Shown here: positions 24,064 to 35,461 of the stretch, in pieces | Numbering within the stretch: the first letter of the stretch is position 1 | How the letters are laid out: the number at the start of each line of letters is the position of its first letter | Assembly (NCBI GenBank): GCA_027922465.2 | Contig: BQMF02000015.1 | Coordinates: 558,001-622,000, forward strand | Direction of reading: 5' to 3' | Origin: Turritopsis dohrnii | Taxonomy: Eukaryota > Cnidaria > Hydrozoa > Anthoathecata > Oceaniidae | DNA: 64,000 nt | Translations under genes and position numbers: made by a program | Notes under the pieces: generated by a model | The model's input: the letters and a program-made list of their open reading frames with translations, nothing else | Told to the model about the DNA's origin: nothing | The model's database searches: none

Positions 24064-24556
24064 CTTCTAAAACTTCATCACAAATACTGTCTAACCATTT
24101 AGTCATTCTCTCATCCCCAATCCTTTTGTAGATACGCTCAAGAGTGTCCCCATTATACAACTTTGACTCTATATTATGATTTTGCGCTAACTTGATCAAA
24201 TCTTTAATAAGGTTTATAATCTTACTGAGAGCTTCTGATATTCGCTCAGAATTTCTGAATTTCCAAATTGATTCTATGTTATTCAATTGTTCAAGTTTTT
24301 TACTAAGCATAATCTTGGGATTCCCATAAGTGCGTTTTAGTCTTATCCAAATTTCCTCTATATCATCCACTGATTGAACTAGCATTAATGCAGGATTTTC
24401 AAGATGATTGTTTTTTAGCATGTCAGATAATAATCGTTTTGGCGTTGTTTTTAAATACAGCTTTTCAAAATTGGTTTTGAAGGTATAAATATCCATACTG
24501 GAATCGAAGTCCTTGAATTTCCCAAGTGTTATATTTAGCTTGCTTTCCTTGAACAA
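23972..24556 (-). CDS. gag: BEL/Pao gag region (DUF1759-like)
   Basis: A 194-codon frame matching the gag-like DUF1759 segment of Pao elements (GKFKDFDSSMDIYTFKTNFE, LKRTYGNPKIMLSKKL). It begins at a non-ATG codon inside the end of the upstream frame and runs into the pol frame, so it is probably made by frameshifting or is separated by a one-base error or mutation. It would form the retroelement particle (family knowledge). Confidence 0.8.
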   Translation of the reverse strand: MFKESKLNITLGKFKDFDSSMDIYTFKTNFEKLYLKTTPKRLLSDMLKNNHLENPALMLVQSVDDIEEIWIRLKRTYGNPKIMLSKKLEQLNNIESIWKFRNSERISEALSKIINLIKDLIKLAQNHNIESKLYNGDTLERIYKRIGDERMTKWLDSICDEVLEDEALWRRFVEFLEKRISNSTAENVSVVQSG

Positions 24557-25086
24557 TTTTTCCTTATCTCTGTTTCCAAATCGTTAAGCATTCTGATGAT
24601 ATCATCCAACAGGAACTTGAAGCGTTTCTCTTCTTTTGCTTTCTTCTCTTGGGATATAGCAAAATTTGTCATTCGAAACTGATGTCGTTGACCATTTCCA
24701 TCACTCAAGAATGCTTTGATATCCATCATTACTCTTTCACATGTTTTGCTGTACCTTGAATCGAAATCGCTGCAAATACGTTTCATTTGGTTGACTTTAC
24801 GACGATACAAGGTTCGTAAATCATTCATCTTTTGTAACGTGATATCTATGTCCTCCAAAGACATAATATTTGAAATTGGGTTTTCGTCAATAAAATCCGA
24901 TATATCTTCCGATAAAGTCTGCACGTCCAGCACCACTTCATCCATTTTTGAATTGACAGAATCTTGAAAGTGCAAGTCAGAAAGTTGAGCTACACCGGGA
25001 TCAGAGTCTTTATCTTCCTTCATGCCTTCACTGTGAAGTAAACCGTAGTCCAATCTCTGAGTAATCCGTGAGCTTCTCCTCATCAA
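24535..25086 (-). CDS. BEL/Pao N-terminal gag segment
   Basis: A 183-codon frame from an ATG 55 bases inside the 5' LTR boundary. It is rich in K, E, D and L with coiled-coil character (MNDLRTLYRRKVNQMKR). It shares the frame of the pol region but is separated from it by the DUF1759-like frame in another phase, with 22 bases of overlap at the junction. Probably the amino end of the polyprotein. Confidence 0.7.
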   Translation of the reverse strand: MMRRSSRITQRLDYGLLHSEGMKEDKDSDPGVAQLSDLHFQDSVNSKMDEVVLDVQTLSEDISDFIDENPISNIMSLEDIDITLQKMNDLRTLYRRKVNQMKRICSDFDSRYSKTCERVMMDIKAFLSDGNGQRHQFRMTNFAISQEKKAKEEKRFKFLLDDIIRMLNDLETEIRKNCSRKAS

Positions 25087-25140
25087 TACTTGCTTTGAAT
25101 CAGGATTTCATGAACAATAGTTGAATATAACTGTTTTGAA

Positions 25141-25655
25141 TGTGGAGTTTTTCGGCTCTCCGACGGGGAAATGAATACACAGTATATGTGGTATATGTGA
25201 TGTAACTTTAACGTTCAAAACTGAAATACAATATACAAAATACAAAGTACAAACGTTCAAAACTGAATGAAATAATACATAACTACAATCTTTGACAAAA
25301 CCTAAGTGAATAAATTATAAAAAACATACCAGTTTGCCACATACACTAGTTGAAAAATTGAAAATTGAGTAGGTACAGTCAGTGATTTGAGTGAACTCAT
25401 ATGCGTTGAAAAGATGACTGATGAAACAAAAAACGTGTAAAAGTGTAAATTGAATTACAAAAATTACACAATACACAAATGACTAATTAAAGAACAAAAG
25501 TAAGTTATATATTACGTAAAAACAAAGTAGACATTGAAGACATTAGTAGACAAACAAAGTAGACATTGGACAGAGTACAAAGTACAACTACATGACTGAC
25601 ATATACAATACATATACACTGAATTACGCATGAAATTTTGGGAATGCATTCTACA
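25141..25655 (-). repeat. 5' LTR of BEL/Pao element
   Basis: 515 bases, pair of 18598-19112. Ends TG...CA and abuts GATGG at 25656. It should carry the element promoter. Confidence 0.92.
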
Positions 25656-26121
25656 GATGGCAGATATGACATTATACATTTTTAGTCATGTACCGTCAAT
25701 GTTCCTAATTGCGGACAGCCTTCCTAATTCCGGACACAAAACAAAACATATTCTAACTCTGTGTAAATTAAAAACACGGCACATCTCGTACTGTCAACCA
25801 AACTATAATAAAAAAAAACTTCTAAATCAGAGATAAGCAGCATATTTATTTCAACGCAAAAACATTGCCAATATGCATTAAGAATTTATTTTTCTAAATT
25901 TTAAAGATTTCTTTTACAACAGTATCTTCGATGGTAGCCATATACAGATAAAAAATAATAATGGCCACATGAAATAACCAATATTTATATCATTTAATCA
26001 TCGTAACAATCGTAACATCGTAACTGGTCAAAAATGTATTATGTTTAAAAATTAGTTAAGGTATGAAAATGAATTCAGAATATGCTTTTAGAAAGTTAAT
26101 TTCATCATAAAATAAGTCAAA

Positions 26122-26182
26122 TATAAAAGTTTTGCACGTCAATCACAGTGGAGGAGGACAGTTTTGCACGCCAATCACAGTG
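26122..26182 (+). promoter_or_regulatory. Candidate promoter of copy 2: TATA box and tandem CCAAT-type repeat
   Basis: TATAAAAG at 26122-26129 is followed by a 23-base near-repeat (26128-26150 and 26160-26182, one mismatch) containing GCACGCCAATCACAGTG or its GTCAAT variant. It lies about 210 bases before the ATG at 26390. The CCAAT match and the duplication are seen; the promoter role is inferred. Confidence 0.35.
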
Positions 26183-26389
26183 ATTTCCTAAATTTGGAAT
26201 ATAGCAACTCTTATTTTTGTGTTTTTTGTTGTTGTACTTGTAGTAATATGATACATGTCATTGTCACAAGAAAAGTTAATAATGGTAGCTTAATCGCAAA
26301 CATCATGATAAAGCACAATCAGAAAGCTTTAAACCGAAAGCTCACAAAAACAAAACGTTTATGATTTCTTAGGTAATAGCAATCAAATC

Positions 26390-29300
26390 ATGGATGAAGA
26401 GTTTAAATGCGAGATTTGCATGGAAGATTTAATCGATTCCAAATCGTTACCCTGTGGACACTCGCTCTGTAAAAACTGCAAGCTGGATCTCCTTCAGTTT
26501 AAAGAAGATGGAAGCGCTATTTTGAATTGCCCCAATGAATGTGAAGAAGTCACTGAGATTCAGAACGATCAAACTCTGGATGACCTTTTAAGGACAAATG
26601 TTTTTGTGGAACATTTGTTAAATTCACAGTATAATAAAATGAACATCCAACAAAACTGGTGAGTTAACATTTTTTTATGTTCTTTAATATTCATTATCAA
26701 ATGGCATTTACTGCATTACAGTACTCATTTCTTAGGAAGTAAGTAATGTTAGAAATTGCGTATGAAAGTTTCGTATGAAAATCCCCTCCTTTGTTAAAGT
26801 ATTGACATAGTTACAGGTATAAGTTTTGAACACTGTTGCAATATGACACTTTATGTAAAAACCATGTTTAAAGGAAGTTTGCAACAACCACATACAAGTT
26901 ATTGAGTGGCTTTTACAGATACGTCTTCAATGAAATAAATGCACCAGCAACTTGTAAATACACAATCGCAATAGTGAAAGTCTTTATTGATACTACAGTT
27001 AACACTCCGATTTGTGATTCCTTTTTCCTTTTGGTGAATTAGACAGTTTTTCAGTCCAAAAATGTTTCATTTCATTCTTTGCAGAAATCAAGTTTTGAGA
27101 TGGTTTCTGAAGTCTGACCTACAGATCTTGATGATCATTTTTAAACGCAAGGCTCATTTTATATTTACGTGAATTTTTTATTTAGGGTGAAAACCAAATG
27201 TCAAGGAGCTATCCTACACGATACATCCCCTTCCTGTTACTGTAAACACTATCGAAAGTTGTTATGTGAGTTATGCTTGGAACAACATGAATGTGAAAGA
27301 AGTAACCATTTCAAGGTTTCATACGATGTTATCAAAAACTATTTTCATCCCATCTGTGAAGATCACCACTTGTTTGCAAAGTTCATATGCAAGGAATGTG
27401 AAACTTTTCTCTGTGTATACTGCAAGCACAGAACGCATAAAGATCATGAATCAAATGAGCTGGATTCTCATTTACAAAAGTTGAAGGCCGAGATTAACAC
27501 TGAATTGGAAGCAGCGAAAAACGTAGCAGAAAGAATAAAACAGTCTGATTATTCTGTTTTGAAGAAAATGCAAAACTGCAGAGAAGAACTTTACCAAGAA
27601 CTACTTCGGCGAAAGTACGTCGATCTAAGGAAACATTTGGCTCAACTCAATGAAAAAGAAAAAAATATATTAAGAGAATTTGACAAACAGTGGGTTGAAT
27701 TTCTCGCACAAAGAAATCAAATGACTAACTCGTGTGATGTGGTAAAGAAAATATTTGAAGATCAAGCAGAAATTCTCAATCTTGTGATCATATCAGAAGC
27801 AAGTTCACTTAAGGATAGATTGCAAGCGATTTCCAATGATCTGTCTCTAAAATTTGTCCTTCATGGACGAACATCTAGAAACCAGCTTGGAAAATTAGAT
27901 GCTGTTGTGCAGGAGAAAAAGAGAAGTTCAAGTGATGACTGTGAAGTGAATCCAGCATTAGGAAATGAAAATGAAAAAGTTGTGGATTGCAAAATTGATT
28001 GGGAAAAAGTAAATAGTACGTGTTTTACTCGATGTCCGTTATGTAGCAAAAATGTTTTCCTATATTAAGCTTTCACATACAGAGAGACGTTTCAAGTTTT
28101 TAAAATATGAACATTACAATTGACGTTCTTGATGAAGGAGAATTCACATAAAAAATATTTTGAACGAGATCTTTTGTTTTTGATTTGTAGACAAGTGGCG
28201 TGATGATCCGCTATACAAAGCTATCGTTCAGAGAGACCAAAAACAGAATATTTCAACAGGGAAAGACGACCAGAAAAATTCAGCCAAACCAAAATCTGTG
28301 ACGGGATCGATAAAGGACGAAGCAAGTCAACAAACAAACGTATGGGCAAGAAGAGACTCGACAGAAGTAGGTTTTGGCATGACATCAAATACTAATTCCG
28401 GTCCTGGTGCATTTTCAGCCTTTAGTTTAGCCTCAGCTGGAAAACCGATATTCAGATTTGCTGCTACATCTCAACAGCATGATGCTGTTAGTTCTTTTCT
28501 GACGAAACAGGTATCAGATGATAGCCCACTGTCAACGAGTGAGAATGATATGTCAAGTATTAAGTCTAACACGTTTAAAGAAGTGGAAGAGAGTTCTGCA
28601 GAAGTAAAGCCTAGCCCGTTTCAGAACTTCTCTTTCAAATTGCCTGCCAGTGCAAAGGACTCACAGTCCCAAGTGATTTCACCAGCCACTATGAGTCACT
28701 TTGCCGGTTTTAGTTTTGCTGCAAAAGGTGATGCCATCACTGATAGCTCCAGACAGAATTTGTCGAGTGAATTAAAACCTGCTGTCATCCCATTGACACA
28801 AAATTTCCCTATGATGACTTCACTTCTAAAGGACCAACCTAAGACACCACCCAAGCAAGGTTCTGGCTCTCCTAAGCCAGAGCCACGTGTTGTTGACGAG
28901 GAAGAATTCTTTAAAGATGCTATGCAAGGTTCTAATGATTTTAACGACGTAATAGTTGAACAATACGGCAATGGTGAATCTTATTACGGGAATGAATACA
29001 ATTATTATGAAGATAAGGAGTATTATGGAGATGAATTTTATGACGATTATGATGACTACGATTATGATCCTGATGATGACTTAGAAAATTACGAGAATGT
29101 TTATCAAGGTTCTCGAGCATCGAGTGGTAGAAGAGATTCATCAGAAGACGATGACTACAATGAGATCAATAGTTCTGGCCGGCAAAATGATGAAAGGTAA
29201 GATGAAGAGATCATCTGATTCTCACCTAAATTTAATGTAACATAGTGTAGATCATACAGGTTATGATCCACACTACGGTTCCATCAATTCCATTTTAAAA

Positions 29301-32057
29301 AGAAGTGTAGTCTCTCACTAGAGATATATCTCTATTTATTCCTGGCACAAAGAACGTGATATTTCTGTTTCTAATAAATGTCTGTTCTTCAAATTATGTG
29401 AATTATTATTTTTACGTTTTCTATCCAGGTTTGGCCACCAAAATAAAGGCATGCCAACGGATATTGCTTATCTGGATGAAGAAGTCACTTTCACATTTGA
29501 AAACAAACCCAATTTTGTTCAGAAAATGAAGGCATCTCGATTCCAACTCCCGCCGACGTTTTATTTGTATGAACAGAAGCCTATTTGTCCTGGTTGCTAT
29601 GGCTGCGTAGAGAATTTTACAACTCGAACCAAGAACACATCTAGTAAGAAAGCTGGCACTGAAAATAGACTTGCGGGTTCAGTGACAACTACTTACAGAT
29701 TTGGTGGAGGCGCTATCAACTTTTCTTCATCGCAGCGATTAAAATATGAATTGGGAACAGAATCAACCTCATTCGGTTTTAACTCGACACAGAATGAATT
29801 GCAAGCAACCTCGTTTGGTTTTGGGTCAACACCAAATAAACAGGAATCTACCTCATTCGGTTTCGGATCGACAAAGAATAAACCGCAATCTACATCATTC
29901 GGTTTTGGCTCGACACAGAATAAACTGCAATCTACATCATTCGGTTTTGGCTCGACACAGAATAAACCGCAATCTACATCATTCGGCTTTGGCTCGACAC
30001 AGAATAAACCGCAATCTACATCATTCGGTTTGGGCTCGACACAGAATAAACCGCAATCTACATCATTCGGTTTTGGCTCGACACAGAATAAACCGCAAGC
30101 AACGTCATTCGGCTTCGGGTCGACATCGAATAAACCGCAATTTACATCATTCGGTTTTGGCTCGACACAGAATAAACCGCAAGCAACGTCATTCGGCTTC
30201 GGGTCGACATCGAATAAACCGGAAGCTACCTCATTCGGCTTCGAGTCGACACAGAGCAAACCACAAGCAACCTCATTCGGCTTCGGGTCAACACAGAATA
30301 AACCGGAAGCTACCTCATTCGGCTTCGGGTCGACGCAGAATAAACCGCAAGCAACCTCATTCGGTTTCGGATCGACACAGAATAAACTGCAAGCTACATC
30401 ATTCGGTTTTGCTTCGACCCAGAATAAACCGCAATCTACATCATTCGGTTTTGGTTCGACACAGAATAAACCGCAAGCAACGTCATTCGGCTTCGGGTCG
30501 ACATCGAATAAACCGGAAGCTACCTCATTCGGCTTCGGGTCGACACAGAGCAAACCACAAGCAACCTCATTCGGCTTCGGGTCAACACAGAATAAACCGG
30601 AAGCTACCTCATTCGGCTTCGGGTCGACGCAGAATAAACCGCAAGCAACCTCATTCGGTTTCGGATCGACACAGAATAAACTGCAAGCTACATCATTCGG
30701 TTTTGCTTCGACACAGAATAAACCGCATTCTACATCATTCGGTTTTGTCTTGACACAGAATAAACCGCAATCTACATCATTCGGTTTTGGCTCGACACAG
30801 AATAAACCGCAAGCAACTTCATTCGGCTTCGGGTCGACATCGAATAAAGCAAAAGCTACCTCATTCGGGTTCGGGTCGGAATCTAATAACGCAAAAGTTA
30901 CCTCATTCGGTTTTGGCTCGACACAGAATAAATCGCAATCTACATCATTCGGTTTTGGCTCGACACAGAATAAACCGCAAGCAACCTCATTCGGCTTCGG
31001 GTTGACATCGAATAAAGCAAAAGCTACCTCATTCGGTTTCGGGTCGACACAGAATAAACCGGAAGCTACCTCATTCGGCTTCGGGTCGACACAGAGTAAA
31101 CCGCAAACAACCTCATTCGGTTTTGACTGGGCACAGGATATATTTGCTAACTTCTTTCGAGGATCATGGACATGTGAAACATGCTTGATAAAGAATGAAG
31201 CTGAAAGTGCAAAATGTGTTGCATGCACTACCCCAAATCCATCAGCTGCTCAAGCGTCAGAAACATCATCATTCAGTTTCGGTTCGATGCAGGAAAATCC
31301 AGAAGCACCCTTTCTTAAATTTGGTTCGACACAGGAGAATCCACAAGCAACCTCATTCAGTTTTGGCTCGACACAGGATAAACCGGAAGGGGCTTCATTC
31401 AGTTTTGGTTCGACACAGGAGAAGTCACAAGCATCTTCATTCAGTTTTGACTCAACACAGGATAAACCGCAAACAGCCTCATTCAGTTTCGGTTTAAAAC
31501 AGGAGAAGTCAGAAGCAACTTCATTTGTTAATGCCACTGAGCAAGACAAAGCAGCAACGGCTTCATCAAATTCACATGTAAAGGAAGAATCATCTGACCC
31601 CTTGAAAGAGAGAGTGAATGTTAATAAATATATTGATATTGCTAAATTCGCTCCAAGGCCAGGACCATGGACATGTGAGAAATGCTTGATAACAAATGAA
31701 GTTGAAAGTACAAAATGTATTGCATGCACTGCCCCAAATTTTTCATCTACATACGAATTATACGAATTTGGTATCAAAGCAAACCCTAAGTCCGTAACAG
31801 CCTTCAATTCTAGGTCATTACACGAGAAACTGCATCCAACATCATTGAGTTTTCGCTCCACACAGAAGAAACCGATAACAACCTCTTCCACACCGTTCTT
31901 CGGAAAGAAACAATTGAACGACCTGTCGGAAAAGAAAGTAAATATGTTTGCGAAATTTGCTTCAAGGCCATATTCTTGGACTTGTGGAATATGTCATTTT
32001 CGAAATGAAGCTGACATGACGAAATGTTCTGCATGCGCTGCCCCAACAACTATTTAG
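26390..32057 (+). CDS. TRIM-like / FG-nucleoporin fusion protein, copy 2
   Basis: Four exons, 26390-26658, 27186-28015, 28191-29196 and 29429-32057, keep one frame and give about 1577 residues. Exon 1 is a C3HC4 RING (C7, C10, C22, H24, C27, C30, C47, C51). Exon 2 holds two B-boxes and a coiled coil, exon 3 low complexity with an acidic D/Y-rich end. Exon 4 holds a Nup358-like LPPTFYLYEQKP motif, about 32 FGFG repeats (29757-31130) and three RanBP2-type zinc fingers near 31155, 31660 and 31975. It ends 12 bases after the last finger with a stop, so it has no Ran-binding domain, unlike copy 1. RING plus B-boxes predicts ubiquitin ligase activity with TRIM-type dimerisation; the FG array predicts binding to transport receptors or the pore (family knowledge). 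The gene as a whole matches no standard architecture I know. Confidence 0.87.
29757..31130 (+). repeat. FGFG 42-base coding repeat array
   Basis: About 32 in-frame units of 14 codons (consensus TSFGFGSTQNKPQA). A higher-order duplication of seven units (294 bases) is visible: 30181-30440 repeats at 30475-30735. Units use FGFG, whereas copy 1 uses FSFG. Confidence 0.92.
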
Positions 32058-32335
32058 ACAGAGACGTCATCGTTGAACTTTGTGAGCGATGTAAACACCG
32101 TCGCCTCACCAGGCACACACCAGTGCTAATGTGAACATACCAGTGCTAATGTGACCTCTGCTTTTGCAAATACATCTTCTTCATTCTTGATTCGTTAGAA
32201 AAGGAAGCTTCAACGGAACCGAAAAGTCCCGAATCAAATTCGGAAACTTCGCTGACTACGATCACTGAGCTGAGAATAAGGAAGTTGACAGAACCTGATG
32301 TCATAGATTTTTCGGTTATTCTTTTACTCAACACT
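32058..32335 (+). pseudogene. Decayed 3' continuation of copy 2
   Basis: After the stop codon, 32153-32230 still matches the copy-1 linker before its first Ran-binding domain (FANTSSS...LEK, STEPKSPESNS; compare 6724-6810). Frames are broken and no Ran-binding domain follows, so this end was lost by truncation. Confidence 0.65.
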
Positions 32336-33572
32336 GATTATTTCTGTATGTAGACTATGTTTCAATTGTATCATTTTTTTGGTCCACTCCCCTCCCCTCT
32401 GGTGCATTGGACCGGTTTGGAGAGCCCATATTAATATCAATCCGCTCTTTGCTCACAACAATGGCATAAACAAAGTAAAATCCACAATTAGACAGAAAAT
32501 TAAAAGATGTCATGTAACACTTATGAGTATCTGTGTTCTTTGCCCAATAATTTTTGCCTTCGTACGTATCATACTCAATCAGTATGATACCTGCAAGTAG
32601 ATTCTTGGTGTGTTAGTGATTTCCTGATCAGGCTTTTGATTATAAGGCCACCTACTAATAAATCGTGATTACTAGCAGAAACACTTGTGATGGCGGACGA
32701 AAGAACGACACCGTCAACTTCGTCAGTCATTTTGTGAGAGCTTTGAGAATTACGCTAGGCATCGATCTCCACTGTACAAAACCAGAAAATATATAAAAGG
32801 ATTTTTGGAACGCAACACGGATGTTTTTGCTTTTCTCAATCCATTTATTTCTATAATAATACTATTCAAAAATGTGAAAAAATATTGAATTTACATAAAA
32901 AATTGTTAAAAGCCACCATTTTGGATCTAAGATGTAATCCCTGATGTAAGGTGCTTATACTGAGAAATTTCGGCTGGTTATATGTTGTAGCTTCTCGTTC
33001 CTGTTGTTTCTGCATTCTTTTGTTTCCAAACTTTTTCAGAAAAACAAAACTTTTTTGTGTTAGCACATTCTAGAGAAACTTCAAACTTTGGGTTTTTATT
33101 GCCTTTTTGAGACCAATATTTCACGACATAAGGAGCTACTGTACGGCTGAGTGTGTGTCTGCAAATAATTATGACGAATAATATTTATCGAGTGACAAGC
33201 GGCTTTGTGTGTCTATGTTTGAAAAGCGTCTTGAATGCTAGATCATAACGAGGAATGTACGAGACTAGTCTGCATCGTCTTTAGGTCGCTTTGTTAGTAA
33301 TGGTTCCGTGAAGTCTGGCCTGTAATAAAGAGAATGAAATGTAGCAACCGAGAACGCAGCCTAGTCAGCTGTTCCAGTGGTAAATCCTGATATTGAGAAA
33401 AAATGCAAATATTTGTTTGTTCAATTATTATCTACTAGGTAAGGGTAAACAATTGAAAGATGATTGAGCATCACCAGGAAAGGTCGGACGATTGAAAGAT
33501 GATTGAGCATCACCAGGGTTGTTAACTAAAATTACGCAGTGAAGCCAATTAACAATTAATTAACAATTTCAC
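32336..33572. other. Spacer, one small direct repeat
   Basis: No gene recognised. A 27-base direct repeat (ATTGAAAGATGATTGAGCAT...) occurs at 33452-33478 and 33491-33517. Confidence 0.4.
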
Positions 33573-34610
33573 TCACTGTTCTGTGTCAGTGGGAAATCTT
33601 AGCTCGCGATCGGCCATCATGAAACTTCGTTGATAACCAGTTTGTTGTTTGACTGTCATCATGTTTTTGTGCGTGGTGGAGAATGAATAGAAAGAGACAG
33701 CCACGAATACAAGCAGGACGAACAACACGAGCAGGATTGTAACACTAGTCTGTGGTGTCGACGAGTTGAATAATCGAAGTCTGGAAAGACCTGCAAAAAA
33801 ACAGTTTTCTAAAATTGTTATGGTCATTCATTAGGGAGGTTACGCAACTACGAGGGTAACGTGGACACGTTGACGTGAACTAAAAGAACGATGTAGAATT
33901 ATTAGTAACTGAAAGTTTGAAGAATTTATTTTGGTTAGATAAAACATTCGATTGACAAGATGGTATGAGTTAGCTCCGTTGTCAACACGGCATGGCTATC
34001 ACGTGTTTTATAGAGCGCGTAAATCAATCAATGATACATAAATATTGCGAAATTTTGCTCAATTATGTCGCAAGAAGTAGAGACGAATTCCTCATAGAAA
34101 ATGAAGCTTTTGTTTAAAATCGCGGTTCTCGTTGCTGTTTTGATTGCGTAAGTTCTATATCGATTATTCAAGCAGCAGACAATATTGTTCGCTAATTTTC
34201 TTCAACTGTTAGACGATTTTTGTCAATCTATGTCAGTATCTATTGCTTAAATCTTATCGCCAGCGACGGATAAAATTAAATTATTAGAATTAAGAGCTTG
34301 GAGAAATGACTCAAATTTTTATGACCTGTGGAGGAGGTATCGGCAACTGTGCATTTCGACAACTTGACATTGTGTTCCGTGGTAATCACCAGACATACGT
34401 TATAAGGTGTGTCAGGCTGTAGGTTAGAAAAGCTGTACACTCCACGTGTTCTGTTGACGATCACGGGTGAAATCTGTCGAGTTTGAAAGGCGTCAGTGAA
34501 TAAGGAGATCTGTGCACGGGAGACGATAGTTTTCTTTGACGTCACTTCCCAGCATACTGTTATGTCGGTCGGCAAAGCATGGGTGACGTTGATGGACATG
34601 TATGGAATAT
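33573..34610 (-). CDS. Fibronectin III / single-pass membrane protein, last two exons
   Basis: Exon 34326-34610 (acceptor TTTTCTAG) encodes a fibronectin type III-like domain (TDITVCWEV, GVYSFSNLQPDTPYNVCLVI) with Cys positions reminiscent of LRR-Fn3 receptors. It splices in phase 1 to 33573-33790 (acceptor TTTTTTGCAG), which encodes a short stem, a membrane span (VTILLVLFVLLVFVAVSFY) and a 40-residue cytoplasmic tail ending TDTEQ. Upstream exons, on the higher-coordinate side, were not found. It is probably a type I cell-surface protein; a more exact family cannot be given. Confidence 0.65.
34101..34273 (+). CDS. Possible tiny secreted peptide gene, nested on opposite strand
   Basis: ATG at 34101 opens a signal-peptide-like run (MKLLFKIAVLVAVLI) and meets a strong donor GTAAGT at 34148. 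The acceptor TTCAACTGTTAG at 34212 would continue the frame to a stop at 34271-34273, for about 35 residues. It lies inside the intron of the - strand gene. It may be a first exon whose true continuation is elsewhere, or chance. Confidence 0.2.
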
Positions 34611-35320
34611 CTAGAAAAGTAATAACTGTTATGAAATCTTCCACAATAGTTAAGAGATTACTAAAGGGAAGAACTCAGGATTGTTATCATCACATGTTCT
34701 TTTCCTTACTGAGCTTTTAATTAAACGGTCGAAGAAATTAGTCCATTGGTCCATTATTTTTTCTTCACTTTTTAACATTCTGGTTTTATAGGTTATTTTT
34801 GTTCTTTTTTTAGGAAGTCCCCCATATCCTCTTTATGCTCTTTCTACGCACATTATTTTCTCATGGGAAACATGGGAACTCTCATCTGCAAATATATTAG
34901 ACAGATGGTTAAAGACCCATATGCAAATGAATAGCATACAAGCCATCTGAAACTCGATAAAACAGATACCAGGATGTCAACCAGATAGAAAAAAAACAAT
35001 CTGAAATGCTCAAAGAAATAACCCATTTAAGATTTTCCTTTCAAGCATAAACCAATGATAGCGTGGTTATGAAGTGATTTAAGCTGACGGAAATGACCAA
35101 AACGCATCTCCATCAGCTGAAATAACCACGCTATCAAAGTAATCGGTGAAGAGCACAAATCGACGCCATTATTATCCATTGAGAGTTTAAACCAAATAAA
35201 GGGGCTGCATGTTCGTGCGTAAATGTCTGAATGGTGACATCTGTGAGAACTTTAATGATTATTTCTCGATAATTCAGCATCGAACTGTCACTTGAAACAA
35301 TACTGCGTCTCTCACGTGCG
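34611..35320. other. Spacer
   Basis: Nothing recognised. An imperfect inverted repeat (AACCACGCTATC-type) occurs around 35050-35135. Confidence 0.3.
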
Positions 35321-35461
35321 AGAACAGAATATGCACGTAAATCTTTTTACTTTACTGGCGCTAGGATTTATAATGAACTGCCGCTCAGTTTGAGGAAAGA
35401 GGAGTCTCCTGCTAAGTTCAAGTATAGAGAATACCTCGAAAGCTTGACACTCAAAATGTAG
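35321..35461 (+). mobile_element. LINE (non-LTR retrotransposon) 3' coding fragment
   Basis: A 46-codon frame to a stop reads RTEYARKSFYFTGARIYNEL...FKYREYLESL. This matches the conserved tail (ARxWNxLPxxLR...FKxxLKxxL) after the reverse transcriptase in many LINE proteins. The rest of the element is missing. Confidence 0.65.

Larger units (their letters stand above)
18598..25655 (-). mobile_element. BEL/Pao LTR retrotransposon, full length
   Basis: Two 515-base LTRs (TG...CA) that look identical flank gag/pol-type frames on the - strand. A 5-base target duplication GATGG lies at 18593-18597 and 25656-25660, as usual for this superfamily. A purine tract (GTGTGGGGGAG on the - strand) abuts the 3' LTR at 19113. 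The primer-binding region next to the 5' LTR starts TTCAAAACAG and lacks the usual TGG start. No envelope-like frame was seen. Matching LTRs point to a recent insertion. Confidence 0.93.

Noticed and set aside
29757..31130. Regular short repeats, CRISPR-like at first sight
   Set aside because: Units are contiguous, in-frame and without unique spacers; the setting is an animal gene.
29693..31228. 511-codon - strand open frame over the FG array
   Set aside because: The 42-base repeat is a multiple of three and has no stop in that frame, so it stays open by repetition. The + strand reading has exon phases, FG motifs and zinc fingers.
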